Positions 35,992 through 45,036 are shown, counted from the first letter of the stretch. The stretch: 64,000 nucleotides of DNA from Polyangium spumosum (GCF_009649845.1 NZ_WJIE01000006.1:62001-126000), one strand, 5' to 3'. The notes: generated by a model from the letters alone, not told the origin. A program made the numbers and translations.

Positions 35992-36666
35992 TCATTGCGC
36001 GAATTTGTTGGGGTTCGGCGAGGTGGATCGAAGCCCGTCGATGTGCTCGTTCAGCGACGGGTGGACGTGGTGCCACATGGGATCCAGAACAAAATCGATG
36101 CCCTCGCGACGGGCCAGCTTGGCAGCCGGGACGAAGTCACTGTCGCCTGCAACGAGGACGATCTGGTCGACGAGCTTTTTGTAAGCCAGCGACGCGATGT
36201 CGAGGCCGATCTTCATGTCGACGCCCTTCTGGCGCGCGTCATACGTGAAATCGTCGTCCGTGAGCGCCTCGAATCGTATCGTCCCGCCGACGAGCTCCGA
36301 TAATTTTGCCGGCTTGATCTTCCACGCCGCGTCGTCGGACAGGTGCCCGAGTCGGAGCGCGACCTTGCGCTGGGTCTTGATCTCTTCGTGTAGAGCCAGG
36401 CGAAAGAGAGCCGTCTGCGTCTTCGAGAAATCAATGCCACGTCTCGAAATCGGATAGTGCGCCCGCTTCAGAATCGGCGGGCAGTCATAGAAAAAAATCC
36501 GGTACAGATCATACGCGGGCCGCCCCTGGCGGTCGTTCAGGTGAAAACACGCCATCTCGTGCATCGTCCGAGCGACGACCTTGGGGTCGGTGGCGTCACG
36601 ATCCCGGTAGACGTAACGGAAGCGCTTCAGGAAGAAGCCACCATCGACAAGAATGGCCGTTGACAT
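35992..36666 (-). CDS. NYN-domain (LabA/DUF88-like) putative ribonuclease
   Basis: A 224-aa protein of the NYN family, a PIN-like RNase fold. Acidic catalytic positions are Asp8 in ILVDGGFF, Asp150 in GVDMKIGLD and Asp175/Asp177 in LVAGDSDFVPA, in the expected order. Bases are noticeably more AT-rich than in neighbours, and it lies between two 211-bp repeats, signs of recent arrival. The ATG at 36666 is in TTATGTCAACG with no Shine-Dalgarno. It has a consensus promoter and a terminator-like leader (see those entries). Target RNA is unknown. Confidence 0.88.
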   Translation of the reverse strand: MSTAILVDGGFFLKRFRYVYRDRDATDPKVVARTMHEMACFHLNDRQGRPAYDLYRIFFYDCPPILKRAHYPISRRGIDFSKTQTALFRLALHEEIKTQRKVALRLGHLSDDAAWKIKPAKLSELVGGTIRFEALTDDDFTYDARQKGVDMKIGLDIASLAYKKLVDQIVLVAGDSDFVPAAKLARREGIDFVLDPMWHHVHPSLNEHIDGLRSTSPNPNKFAQ

Positions 36667-36682
36667 AACGAATCGCGCTACC

Positions 36683-36743
36683 AAAGAAAAACCCCCGGTC
36701 TCGGCACTCCCGTTATCGAGTAGGGAATGCGTACTACCGGGGG
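36683..36743 (-). terminator. leader hairpin with T tract (attenuator or small RNA end)
   Basis: On the minus strand CCCCCGGT (36743-36736) pairs with ACCGGGGG (36699-36692) around a 36-nt loop that has its own 4-bp stem; it is followed by TTTTTCTTT. Transcription from the promoter at 36756-36784 would start about six bases before the hairpin and end here as a ~65-nt RNA, or read through into the NYN gene 17 bp downstream. Confidence 0.7.
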
Positions 36744-36755
36744 CGGAATGTTTTC

Positions 36756-36784
36756 AGCTTAACTCGGGCTGACACACCTGTCAA
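36756..36784 (-). promoter_or_regulatory. promoter of the NYN leader
   Basis: On the minus strand TTGACA (36784-36779), 17-bp spacer, TAAGCT (36761-36756). This is a near-consensus sigma-70 promoter aimed at the leader hairpin and the NYN gene. Confidence 0.75.
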
Positions 36785-36827
36785 CAGGCTGCGACAGGCT
36801 GAGGCAACCGGAAAGACCGGCAGATCG

Positions 36828-37038
36828 CGCCTCCCCTCAATGCACCCCGCCCACGAGCCACGCATACCCCGGCACGAGCACCTCCTCCGGGCTCGCGCCG
36901 CCCTGGGTCGCGGGCGCCGTGCCGCGGGCGTCACACGAGAGGCGGAAGCCGTGGTCGCCGAAGACGAAGAGCAAGGTGCGCGGCGGCGAGCTCTCGATGA
37001 ATCGCGAGATCACCTGCGCCGCCTCGTCCGCGATGCCG
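36828..37038. repeat. 211-bp direct repeat, proximal copy
   Basis: The copy that forms the intact 3' end of the PglZ-fold gene. It differs from 35758-35968 at two positions, so the duplication is recent. Confidence 0.95.
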
Positions 37039-38681
37039 CCGAGCCGCTCGTCGAAGCCAGGGCCCACGCCGCGAAGGCGCGCCTCGACGAGGTCGAGCTT
37101 GAAGACCTCCTTCGTGCCGTACCGCTCGCGCCGGATCGTGGAGAGGGCGCGGCCACGGACGATGTCCGGCTCGGGGCCAGGCTCGGGCAAGGGGTCGCGC
37201 AGGCCCTCGGCGCCGCGGCCGAGCAAGGCGACCTGCGCCGGGGTGGTCGTGGGGAGCGCGCTCCAGAGCAAGGTGCGGTCGACGCAGACGGCGCGGCCCT
37301 GCAAGGTGGGCTTGAGGCGCGCCATCACGCGCTCGCCGAGGTCGAAGCGCAGGGCGTCGACGAGCAGGAGGCGCACGGCGCGGGCGTTGTTGAGGCGCGC
37401 GATCCGCGCCGCCACGTCGGGCGCGTCGAGGACCATGAGCGGGCGCTTGCCCGTCGCGCGGATGGCCGCGAAGCCCTCGGTGTAGCTGTGCTCGAAGGCC
37501 GTGCGGAAGCCGTCGACGACACGCTGGACCGAGCCGTCGGCATGGCCACGCGAGAGGGCGCCGACGAGGGGCATGTAGCGGGTCGCAAAGAGCCGATCGA
37601 TGACGCCGGCCGGCTTGGGCCCCCGGGCGTTGTCGAGGTCCATGGCGAAGGCGCGCCACTCGGCAGCCGAGAGGATCCGCTCGACCGGCGAGGGCTGGGC
37701 CGGAGGTGAAGGCGGCGCGAGGTCCGAGGGCAAGGGCGGCGGCGGAGGGAGCGTGTCGGCCGCCTTCGGGGCCGGCGCGGCAGCAGCCTCGGGCTCACGG
37801 TCGCGGTCGCGGTGCGCTTCGAGCGAGGGCGAGGAGGGCGTACGAGGCGGGCGCGGCGGCGGAGGGATCTCCACGGGCGGCGCCGCGTCCACGGGCGGCG
37901 GCGGGGTCGACTTGAAGGCGCGAGGCGGGGGGTCGACCGCGGGCGTGCCCATCGGCGTCGGCCGCGGACCCGCCCGCAGGCCCCGCAGCCGGCCGATCGG
38001 CGCCGATCGCTCGGCGGACGCGTCGGCCTCGGGCGCGGCGGAGTCGCTCGTGGCCGCGATGGGACGCACGTCACTCGGCTCGGCCTCGGGCGGGGGGGCC
38101 GGCGGGGTGAGCGGGGGACGCGCGACGACGCGGGAGTGCTCGGGAGGGGCGCGGCGCGTGGGGGCAGCGTCGGCGACGAGCTCGTCGAGGCGGACGGGCG
38201 CGAGGATCCGCAAGCCGCGGTCCCCCTCGTCGAGGACGAGCGCCACGGGGCCGGCCTGGGCCGCGTCGTTGAAGATGGAGAGGACGGCGCTGTCGGAGGG
38301 CCCGAGCGCGGGGGCGTCGCCCGAGGTGTCGGCGAGCGAGGCGAGCGGCGGCAAGGCGAGGGCGAGGCCGAAGGAGCCGAGGCCGCGGGCGCGGACGACC
38401 TGGTCGCGCAAGGAGGCGGCGCCGTCGGCGTCGACGCTCACGGACGGCGGGGGGGCGCCGCGCATGGCGAGGGCGCTCTCGACGGCCTCCTCGACCGCCT
38501 GGCGCAGCCGCCCCGGGGCCGGGGGGCGGTGGATGCTCGCCACCACGTAGCCGCGGCTGCGCAGCTCCGAGAGGAGCTCGGTCTTGCGGGAAGCGGCGAC
38601 GAAAAACGCGCCAAACGACGGTCTCACGGGCGGAGAGCCTTGAGGCGCGGGGGCCTGCACCAAGCGCATGGGAGGTCCCAT
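36837..38681 (-). CDS. PglZ/alkaline-phosphatase-fold protein
   Basis: A 614-aa protein. The N-terminal ~180 residues form an alpha/beta domain, then a long Pro/Ala-rich linker (~190-320), then a domain with metal-site motifs of the alkaline phosphatase superfamily: LLLVDALRFDLGERV (Asp442), LPTTTPAQVALLGRG and VFGDHGFRL (Asp576-His577), ending GGASPEEVLVPGYAW. This is the PglZ type known from BREX, but no other BREX gene is here, so a stand-alone hydrolase is likelier. Start may be ATG 38681 or 38669. Confidence 0.8.
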   Translation of the reverse strand: MGPPMRLVQAPAPQGSPPVRPSFGAFFVAASRKTELLSELRSRGYVVASIHRPPAPGRLRQAVEEAVESALAMRGAPPPSVSVDADGAASLRDQVVRARGLGSFGLALALPPLASLADTSGDAPALGPSDSAVLSIFNDAAQAGPVALVLDEGDRGLRILAPVRLDELVADAAPTRRAPPEHSRVVARPPLTPPAPPPEAEPSDVRPIAATSDSAAPEADASAERSAPIGRLRGLRAGPRPTPMGTPAVDPPPRAFKSTPPPPVDAAPPVEIPPPPRPPRTPSSPSLEAHRDRDREPEAAAAPAPKAADTLPPPPPLPSDLAPPSPPAQPSPVERILSAAEWRAFAMDLDNARGPKPAGVIDRLFATRYMPLVGALSRGHADGSVQRVVDGFRTAFEHSYTEGFAAIRATGKRPLMVLDAPDVAARIARLNNARAVRLLLVDALRFDLGERVMARLKPTLQGRAVCVDRTLLWSALPTTTPAQVALLGRGAEGLRDPLPEPGPEPDIVRGRALSTIRRERYGTKEVFKLDLVEARLRGVGPGFDERLGGIADEAAQVISRFIESSPPRTLLFVFGDHGFRLSCDARGTAPATQGGASPEEVLVPGYAWLVGGVH

Positions 38682-38761
38682 GCCAGAGAGCGCGACAAAG
38701 GGACGAATTTTCGGCGACGCCGAGGCCCGGCAGGTTACTTCGGGAAAGGAGACTTTTTCCC

Positions 38762-41626
38762 ATGCAAGAGCCCCGACGCCCCTCGATCGCTCGCTTCACC
38801 AGCCTTCTCGCCTTGACCCTCGCGCCCCTCGCCGGCTGCTCGGACCCGGCGACGACCCCTCCGCCCCCGCCGCCGGGGGATCCCTTCGGCCCGATCGGCG
38901 CGCGCGCCGATCTGCCGGTGGACGAGCGCGTGCAGATCGAGAACCTCGCGGCGCCGGTCGACGTCGTGCGGGACAAGGACGGCCGGCCGCACATCTACGC
39001 GTCGAGCTTCGAGGACGCGGTGCGGGTCGAGGGGTACGTCGTGGCGCAGGATCGGCACCTGCAGATCGAGTTCTACCGGCGCGTCGCCGAGGGCCGGCTC
39101 GCCGAGATCCTCGCGGACGCGGACGCGAGCGTGATCAACAACGACATCGTCTTCCGCCACCTCGGCCTGCACCGCGTGGCGAAGAAACAATACGAGGCGC
39201 TCGGGGCCGAGGAGAAGGCCCTCGTCGACGCGTTCGCGGACGGCGTGACCCAGCATTTTCGCGCGCTCCGCGAGGGCGAGGCCGCGCTGCCCCCGGCGGC
39301 GTTCCTCGTCCCGCCCTCGGCGTTCACCGACTTCACGGGCGTGGACGCGCTCGCGATCGCCCGGCTGCAGTCGTACCTGCTCTCGCACTCGGCCGACGGC
39401 GAGCTCGCCGACACGGTCTCGATCCAGACGCTCGGGGCGGCGTTCCCCAAGGACGCGGCCGACCCGAAGGTGGCGGCGCGCAGCGGGATCCTGCGCGAGC
39501 TCTACCGCTTCGCGCCCCACGAGCCGGCGACGACGACGACGGGGTATCCGATGGGGCAGTCCGGCAAGAAGGACCCCGCGCCCTCGCCTGTCCTGCCCGA
39601 CCTCGGCGCGCGGACGGCGCGGTACCAGGAGGCCGTGCGCAAGGTGAAGGATCTGTTCGCGCCCGAGGGGTTCGGCTCGAACAACTGGGCCGTCGGGGCG
39701 GGCAGGAGCGCGAGCGGGCACGCGCTGCTCGCGAGTGATCCGCACCTGACGCTCGCCGCGCCCGCGATCTTCTGGCCCGTGGCCATGGAGGTCGCGTCCG
39801 AGGACCCCGCGGAACGGATCAAGATCTCGGGGCTCGCGTTCCCCGGCATCCCGGGGATCATCCTCGGGCACAACGAGCACATCGCCTGGGGCGCGACGGT
39901 GGCCGGCTACGACGTGACCGATCTCTACGCCGAGACCCTCACGCCCGACGCAAAGGCCGTGGTGTTCGAAGGGAAAAACGTGCCCGTAGAGACGATCGAC
40001 GAGGTGATCGAGATCCAGGCCGGCGCGCCGTACACGTACAAGGTGCCCGTCGTGCCCCACCACGGCGCGATCCTGCCCGAGATCCTGCCCGATCACACCG
40101 TGGCCCCGCTCGACCCGGCGAAACCCGCGATCAGCGTGCGCTGGACCGGCGACGAGCCGACGAACGACCTGAAGGCGGTCCTCGGCCTTTTGAGGTCCAA
40201 GAATGTCGACGAGGCGAAGGCCGCGCTCGAGGGCTTCCAGGTCGGCGCGCAGAACTGGATGATCGCGGATACCCAGGGCGACGTGCTCTGGACCTCGCAC
40301 GCGAAGTTGCCGACCCGGGAGCCCGCGGCGCTGGCCTGGGACCCCGCGGCGTTCGCGGGCACGCTTCCGTGCCTCGTCCTGCCCGGCGATGGCTCGGCCG
40401 AGTGGAACGGGTCGCTCGCGAGCGGGCTCGTGCCCTGGGAGAAGAACCCCGCCGCGGGTTTCCTCGCCACGGCGAACAACGATCCGATCGGCGACTCGCT
40501 CGACGGCGATCCCTCGAACGGCAAGCTGCCCGACGGCACGCCGATGTACCTCGCGTGCTCGTGGGACATCGGCTTTCGCGAGGGTCGTATCCAGGAGCGG
40601 CTCGCGGGGCTCGACAAGGCGACGCCCGAGGACCTCGCGAAGATCCAGGGCGACGCGCGCTCGGCGCTCGGCTCGCGCCTCACGCCCGCGCTGATCGAGG
40701 CCATCGATCGAGCCGAGGCAGAACGCGCGACGCCCGGGACGCACCCCGATCTCTCCACGCTGGTCGCCGATCCCGGTTACGACGGGGCCACGATCCAGAA
40801 GGTGCGCGCGTTGCTCACAGCGTGGGGCGCCGAGGCGGGTTACGAGGCGGCGAGCGGGATCGATCCAGACACGAACGAGCCCCTGCCCGAGAGCGGCGAG
40901 ACGGCGGTCGAGGCGCGCGCGGCGCAGGCGACGCTCGTGTTCAACGCGTGGATGCTCCGGCTCGTCGAGCGCGTGATCGGCGACGAGCTCGAGCACGCGG
41001 GCAGGCCCTTCGTGCCGCGGGATCAGAAGGCGAAGACGATCCTCGCGATCACGCTGCAGACGCCCGAGACGCTCCCGACGTACGACCCGGTCACGAAGGA
41101 GAGCGCGCTCTGGGACGACATGGCGACGGCGGAGATCGAGACGAAGCACGAGCGGATCGTGCGGGCGCTCGTGGACGCGCTCGGGACACTCGCGCAAGAC
41201 GTCGGCCCGGACGTGAGCGCCTACCGCTGGGGCGCACGGCACCGGGTTCGCTTCGAGGCGATCCTCCCGGTCCTCGGGCAGCTCTCGATCCCGCCGCTCG
41301 GCGATCCGGTCTTTCCGAACGGCTTCCCGCGGCACGGGGACAATTTTTCGGTCGACTCGTCCGACTTCACGCTCACGGCGAGGCTCGACGTGACCCCGCG
41401 CTACGACTACAATTTCGGTCCGACGCAGCGGCTCGTCGTGGACCTGGATCCGGCGGGGCCGCGGGCATGGAACGCGCTCCCGGGCGGCGCGGTCTGGGAC
41501 TCGCAGAGCCCGCATTTCCGCGATCAAGCCGAGCTCTGGCGGCGGAACCAGACCCGGCAGGTCCCCTTCTTGCTTCCCGACGTGGTGGCTGCGGCCGAGT
41601 CACGGATCGTCGTGACGCGGAAGTAG
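38762..41626 (+). CDS. penicillin acylase family (Ntn hydrolase) lipoprotein
   Basis: A 954-aa exported precursor with lipobox LAPLAGC (Cys26). The S45 family layout is present: alpha chain (~50-290), autoprocessing site with nucleophile Ser306 in EGFGSNNWAVGAGRSASGHA, then the beta chain with ASDPHL, GIPGIILGHNEHIAWGATV and the conserved Asn/Arg region near TANNDPIGDS. Substrates may be acylated amides such as homoserine lactones or beta-lactams; not predictable. GGAAAGGAG before the ATG decides the start. It is divergent from the PglZ-fold gene. Confidence 0.93.
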   Translation: MQEPRRPSIARFTSLLALTLAPLAGCSDPATTPPPPPPGDPFGPIGARADLPVDERVQIENLAAPVDVVRDKDGRPHIYASSFEDAVRVEGYVVAQDRHLQIEFYRRVAEGRLAEILADADASVINNDIVFRHLGLHRVAKKQYEALGAEEKALVDAFADGVTQHFRALREGEAALPPAAFLVPPSAFTDFTGVDALAIARLQSYLLSHSADGELADTVSIQTLGAAFPKDAADPKVAARSGILRELYRFAPHEPATTTTGYPMGQSGKKDPAPSPVLPDLGARTARYQEAVRKVKDLFAPEGFGSNNWAVGAGRSASGHALLASDPHLTLAAPAIFWPVAMEVASEDPAERIKISGLAFPGIPGIILGHNEHIAWGATVAGYDVTDLYAETLTPDAKAVVFEGKNVPVETIDEVIEIQAGAPYTYKVPVVPHHGAILPEILPDHTVAPLDPAKPAISVRWTGDEPTNDLKAVLGLLRSKNVDEAKAALEGFQVGAQNWMIADTQGDVLWTSHAKLPTREPAALAWDPAAFAGTLPCLVLPGDGSAEWNGSLASGLVPWEKNPAAGFLATANNDPIGDSLDGDPSNGKLPDGTPMYLACSWDIGFREGRIQERLAGLDKATPEDLAKIQGDARSALGSRLTPALIEAIDRAEAERATPGTHPDLSTLVADPGYDGATIQKVRALLTAWGAEAGYEAASGIDPDTNEPLPESGETAVEARAAQATLVFNAWMLRLVERVIGDELEHAGRPFVPRDQKAKTILAITLQTPETLPTYDPVTKESALWDDMATAEIETKHERIVRALVDALGTLAQDVGPDVSAYRWGARHRVRFEAILPVLGQLSIPPLGDPVFPNGFPRHGDNFSVDSSDFTLTARLDVTPRYDYNFGPTQRLVVDLDPAGPRAWNALPGGAVWDSQSPHFRDQAELWRRNQTRQVPFLLPDVVAAAESRIVVTRK

Positions 41627-41651
41627 CCTCAACCATCCAAAGGAGGCCGGG

Positions 41652-42731
41652 GTGGTCCTGCGCCGCATCCTCACGACCGCTGCTTCCGGGTTCGACAAGA
41701 CCGTCGGCACGGCGATGCTCGTGCGCGGCGAGAGGATCCGGTCCGCAGATCCGTCGAGCCTCGGCCCGGAGGCGCGGCTCGAGCTCCTCGAGGCCATCCG
41801 CGGCTTCTACGACAAAAGCGAGCACTTCACGGCGCCGAGCTCGTTCTTTGGAGAACCAACGATCCCCAACGTCGAGCTCTCCCGGGTGCGCCTCCTCGGC
41901 GGCCCGGACCCGGGCATGGTGCTCGACGCGACCTGGCCGAGCGAGTTCGAGCCGTTCGAGGAGACCGTGCGCGCGGACTACCTCGGCCACGAGCTCAACC
42001 GCAAGGCGACGGCGCGGCTCTTTCTGCACGGTACGCCTCGCCCGGTCGCGATCTTGGTGCACGGCTACCGGTGCGGCGTGTTCGCGCTCGAGGAGCGGCT
42101 CTGGCCCGTGCCGTGGATCTTCGAGCTCGGGCTCGACGTGGCCCTGGCCGTCTTGCCCTTCCACGCGTGCAGGGCGCCAAAAGGGACGGCGCTCTTCCCC
42201 TCGCCGGACATGCGCTTCACGATCGAGGGCTTCCGGCAGTCGATCATGGATCTGCGCGCGCTCGCGGCGCTCCTGCGGGATCGAGGCGCGCCCGCCGTGG
42301 GCGTGATGGGCATGAGCCTCGGCGGCTACACGTCCGGGCTCTGGGCCACGATCGATCCGAGCCTCGCGTTCGCCGTTCCGATCGTGCCTTGTGCGTCGAT
42401 CGCCGACGTGGCGCGCGCGGTGGGCCTGCTCGTCGGCGCGCCCGAAGAGCAAGCCGCGCAGCACCTGGCGATCGAGTCGACGTTACGCGTCGTGAGTCCA
42501 CTCGCGCGAGATCCGGTGATCTCGCCGGAGCAGATGCTCGTGGTGGGTGCTGCGGGGGATCAGATCACGCCGCTCGACCACGCGCGGCGCATGGCCGAGC
42601 ATTTCCGCGCGCCGCTCTCGACGTTCCACGGCGGGCATCTGCTGCAGTTCGGCCGCGCCGACGCGTTCCGCGCCGTGCGGCGGATGCTCGCGCGGATCGG
42701 GATCATCGAGACGCGCCACGCCGCGGCGTGA
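41652..42731 (+). CDS. alpha/beta hydrolase (ABHD18-like), 359 aa
   Basis: Starts at a GTG five bases after AGGAGG. It has PVAILVHGYRCG (oxyanion), nucleophile elbow GMSLGGYTSG, an acid in LVVGAAGDQITP and His in FHGGHLLQFGRA. There is no signal peptide. The N-terminal 100 residues are helical and the shape matches ABHD18-type hydrolases. It lies 25 bp after the acylase and is probably co-transcribed with it. Substrate unknown. Confidence 0.87.
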   Translation: MVLRRILTTAASGFDKTVGTAMLVRGERIRSADPSSLGPEARLELLEAIRGFYDKSEHFTAPSSFFGEPTIPNVELSRVRLLGGPDPGMVLDATWPSEFEPFEETVRADYLGHELNRKATARLFLHGTPRPVAILVHGYRCGVFALEERLWPVPWIFELGLDVALAVLPFHACRAPKGTALFPSPDMRFTIEGFRQSIMDLRALAALLRDRGAPAVGVMGMSLGGYTSGLWATIDPSLAFAVPIVPCASIADVARAVGLLVGAPEEQAAQHLAIESTLRVVSPLARDPVISPEQMLVVGAAGDQITPLDHARRMAEHFRAPLSTFHGGHLLQFGRADAFRAVRRMLARIGIIETRHAAA

Positions 42732-42759
42732 CGCGCCTCGATCCTCCGTCAGCCGACGA

Positions 42760-43368
42760 TCACTGCACGCACTTGTCGACGCCAGGGGCCGTGCAATCGG
42801 CGTCGGCCGAGCACTCGCAGGCGCCGCTCGCCGTGTTGCACTTGCCGGCGCCGCCGCAGTCCATGTCCGTCATGCAGACGGGCGCCGCGATGGAGCAATA
42901 CTTCCCGCCCGCGTCGTCCTCGCCGATGCAGGTCAACGGCGCCGCGCAGTCCCCGTCCGCCATGCAGGGCGTGGCGCAGATCTTGGCGCCGCCCTCGGTG
43001 AGGCACTTGTTGTTCGGCAGCACGCCGCCGAACGTGCACTGCGCGTCGTCCGTACACCCGCCGAGGCCGCAGACGCCGTTGTCACACGTGTAGTTCTGCG
43101 GGTACTCGCCGGGGCAGTTCATCGCGCCCGCGGGGCAGCAGTCCGCCGGCATCGCGCACGACTTGCCGCAGTAGCCGGCCGAAGGCCCGCCGCCGCCCGC
43201 GCCGCCCATGCCGCCGCCCGCGCCGCCCATGCCGCCGCCCGCGCCGCCCATGCCGCCGGCCGCGCCGGAGCCGCCGCTCCCGCCCGTGCCGTTCTGCGGG
43301 TCGTCGCTACACCCAGCGAGACCGAGGAAACCAGCGCCGGCGATGAGCAGAATCGAAAGAAGTCGCAT
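42760..43368 (-). CDS. cysteine-rich lipoprotein with Gly-rich linker, 202 aa
   Basis: Lipobox LAGC (Cys20), then a low-complexity linker of repeated GGMGGAGG units (residues ~29-63), then a cysteine-rich C-terminal half (CGKSCAMPADCCPAG, CDNGVCGLGGCTDDAQC, CMADGDCAAPLTCIGED, CECSADADCTAPGVDKC). It resembles the lipoprotein at 30790 in style. GGGAGAG precedes the ATG. An unusual near-perfect palindrome lies 20 bp upstream (43388-43407). Confidence 0.87.
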   Translation of the reverse strand: MRLLSILLIAGAGFLGLAGCSDDPQNGTGGSGGSGAAGGMGGAGGGMGGAGGGMGGAGGGGPSAGYCGKSCAMPADCCPAGAMNCPGEYPQNYTCDNGVCGLGGCTDDAQCTFGGVLPNNKCLTEGGAKICATPCMADGDCAAPLTCIGEDDAGGKYCSIAAPVCMTDMDCGGAGKCNTASGACECSADADCTAPGVDKCVQ

Positions 43369-43387
43369 GTGAAGTTCTCTCCCTTGG

Positions 43388-43407
43388 ATCCGTGCGCACG
43401 CACGGAT
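43388..43407. promoter_or_regulatory. 20-bp palindrome upstream of the Cys-rich lipoprotein
   Basis: ATCCGTGCG and CGCACGGAT are perfect inverted arms separated by two bases; a further half-site (cccgtgcgtg) follows at 43421-43430. The site is 20 bp before the lipoprotein start, a suitable place for an operator. Confidence 0.5.
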
Positions 43408-43494
43408 GTCGTTGATGACGCCCGTGCGTGACACAAGGTATCGGCTCGGTCAAAATTCCCCTGCGTTACTTGTTCTCCCGGTTTCGACCGCAGA

Positions 43495-45036
43495 TCAAAC
43501 TTCCGTGCGCGTCGAACGCGCGACCGTCCCCTCTAGAATCGCCTTCACCAGCTCGGGCTTCACGACCTTGCCGAGCGCGTTGCGCGGCAACGCCGAGGCG
43601 ACGATGACCTCGCGCGGGACCTTGTACGGCGCCATCCGCTCCTTCGCCCAGCCACGCAGCACGTCCGGCGCGCACGCCGCGTCGCGACCCGGCGCGGGGA
43701 CGACGACGGCGACGACACGCTCGCCCCACGCCTCGTCGGGCAAGCCCACGACCGCGACCTCGGCGACGGCCACGTTCTCCCGCAGCGCCTCCTCGATCTC
43801 CAGCGCCGAGAGCTTGTAGCCGCCGCTCTTCAGGATGTCGACGCTGGTTCGTCCGAGCAGACGCAGGGAACCATCGTCCGCGCGCTCGGCGACGTCGCCG
43901 GTGCGGAACCACTGGCCCTCGGCGAAGGCGCCACGCGTGGCCTCCTCGCGCCCGAGGTAGCCCTTGAACACGCTGGGCCCGCGGATCCAGAGCTCGCCGG
44001 GGCCACGCTCGAGATCACGACCCGCCTCGTCGACGATCCGCGCCTCGACCGAGCGCGGAGGCGAACCCACCGAGCCGGGGCGGCGCGAGGCGGGGTCGAG
44101 CGGGTTCGTCGCGCCGACGCCGATCTCGGTCATGCCGAAGCGCTCGAGGGGGATCGCGCCCGTGAGGGACCGCCAGCGCTCGGCGAGCGTGACGGGCAAC
44201 GCGGCCGAGCCGCTCGTCGCGAGGCGCAAGGCCCGCGCGCCCTCGGCCCAGCGCGCGCGTGTCTCCGCGTCGGCCGCGTCGAGGGCCTCGAAGAGCTTCT
44301 GGTACATCGTCGGCACGGCCATCCAGACCGTCGGCCCGTCCGGCGCGCAAAACGCCTCCCACACGCGCCGCGCGTCGAAACGCGGCAACATCCGCGCCGC
44401 GGCGCCCGCGAGCAGCGTGGTGAGCAACGAGATGCCGAGGCCGTGGAGGTGATGGAGCGGCAGCGCGTGGAGCAGCCGATCCTCCTCGCCGAAGCCCCAC
44501 GCCTCGCGCAGGATCGCGGCCTGCACCTCGATGTTCGCGTGCGTGATCATCGCGCCCTTGGGTTTGCCCGTGGTGCCGCTCGTGTAGAGCAGGAGCGCGA
44601 CGTCGTCGGGATCGATCGAGGCCGCGTCGCCCTCGGGCCTTGGGCCTCTGGCGAGCGCCTCGGCGGAGAGGACGCGGCGGCCTTCGCAGAGCAACGCGCC
44701 GCGCTCGCGCTGGTCCTCGGAGACGATCACCGCCGCGGCGCGCGCGTCCTCGCCGAACCACGCGAGCTCGGCGGGCGGATACAGCGGCGAGAGCGGCAGG
44801 GCCACGCCGCCCGCGAGGATCGTGCCGAGGAAGGCCTCGAGCCAGAGCGCGCCGGGCGAGACCAGGATCGCCACGGCCCGCCCCTCGAGCGAAGGCGCGC
44901 CCCCGGTGAGCGCGAGGCGAGCCCGCTGGGCGCGATCCCAGAGCTCGGCGAAGGTGCGGCGCTCGGCGTCGTCCTCCACGGCGAGCCGCTCTTGCTGCTG
45001 GAAGGTGGCGAGGCGCGTGACGAAGGGGGAAGGCAT
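43495..45036 (-). CDS. AMP-forming acyl-CoA synthetase (MatB/ACSF3-like)
   Basis: A 513-aa ANL-superfamily ligase. P-loop motif YTSGTTGKPKG (151-161), aromatic motif HHLHGLGISL, A5 block ERFGMTEIGVG, A7 FRTGDVAE and the C-terminal Lys in PRNALGKVVKPEL are present, so adenylation and thioesterification should work. The pattern around MTEIGVGATNPLDP is close to malonyl-CoA synthetase. The ATG at 45036 gives normal length; a longer frame upstream is antisense to the next gene's start. No carrier protein is adjacent. Confidence 0.9.
   Translation of the reverse strand: MPSPFVTRLATFQQQERLAVEDDAERRTFAELWDRAQRARLALTGGAPSLEGRAVAILVSPGALWLEAFLGTILAGGVALPLSPLYPPAELAWFGEDARAAAVIVSEDQRERGALLCEGRRVLSAEALARGPRPEGDAASIDPDDVALLLYTSGTTGKPKGAMITHANIEVQAAILREAWGFGEEDRLLHALPLHHLHGLGISLLTTLLAGAAARMLPRFDARRVWEAFCAPDGPTVWMAVPTMYQKLFEALDAADAETRARWAEGARALRLATSGSAALPVTLAERWRSLTGAIPLERFGMTEIGVGATNPLDPASRRPGSVGSPPRSVEARIVDEAGRDLERGPGELWIRGPSVFKGYLGREEATRGAFAEGQWFRTGDVAERADDGSLRLLGRTSVDILKSGGYKLSALEIEEALRENVAVAEVAVVGLPDEAWGERVVAVVVPAPGRDAACAPDVLRGWAKERMAPYKVPREVIVASALPRNALGKVVKPELVKAILEGTVARSTRTEV

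Noticed and set aside
36837-38681. BREX system
   Set aside because: Only a PglZ-like domain is present; no other BREX gene lies within the window.
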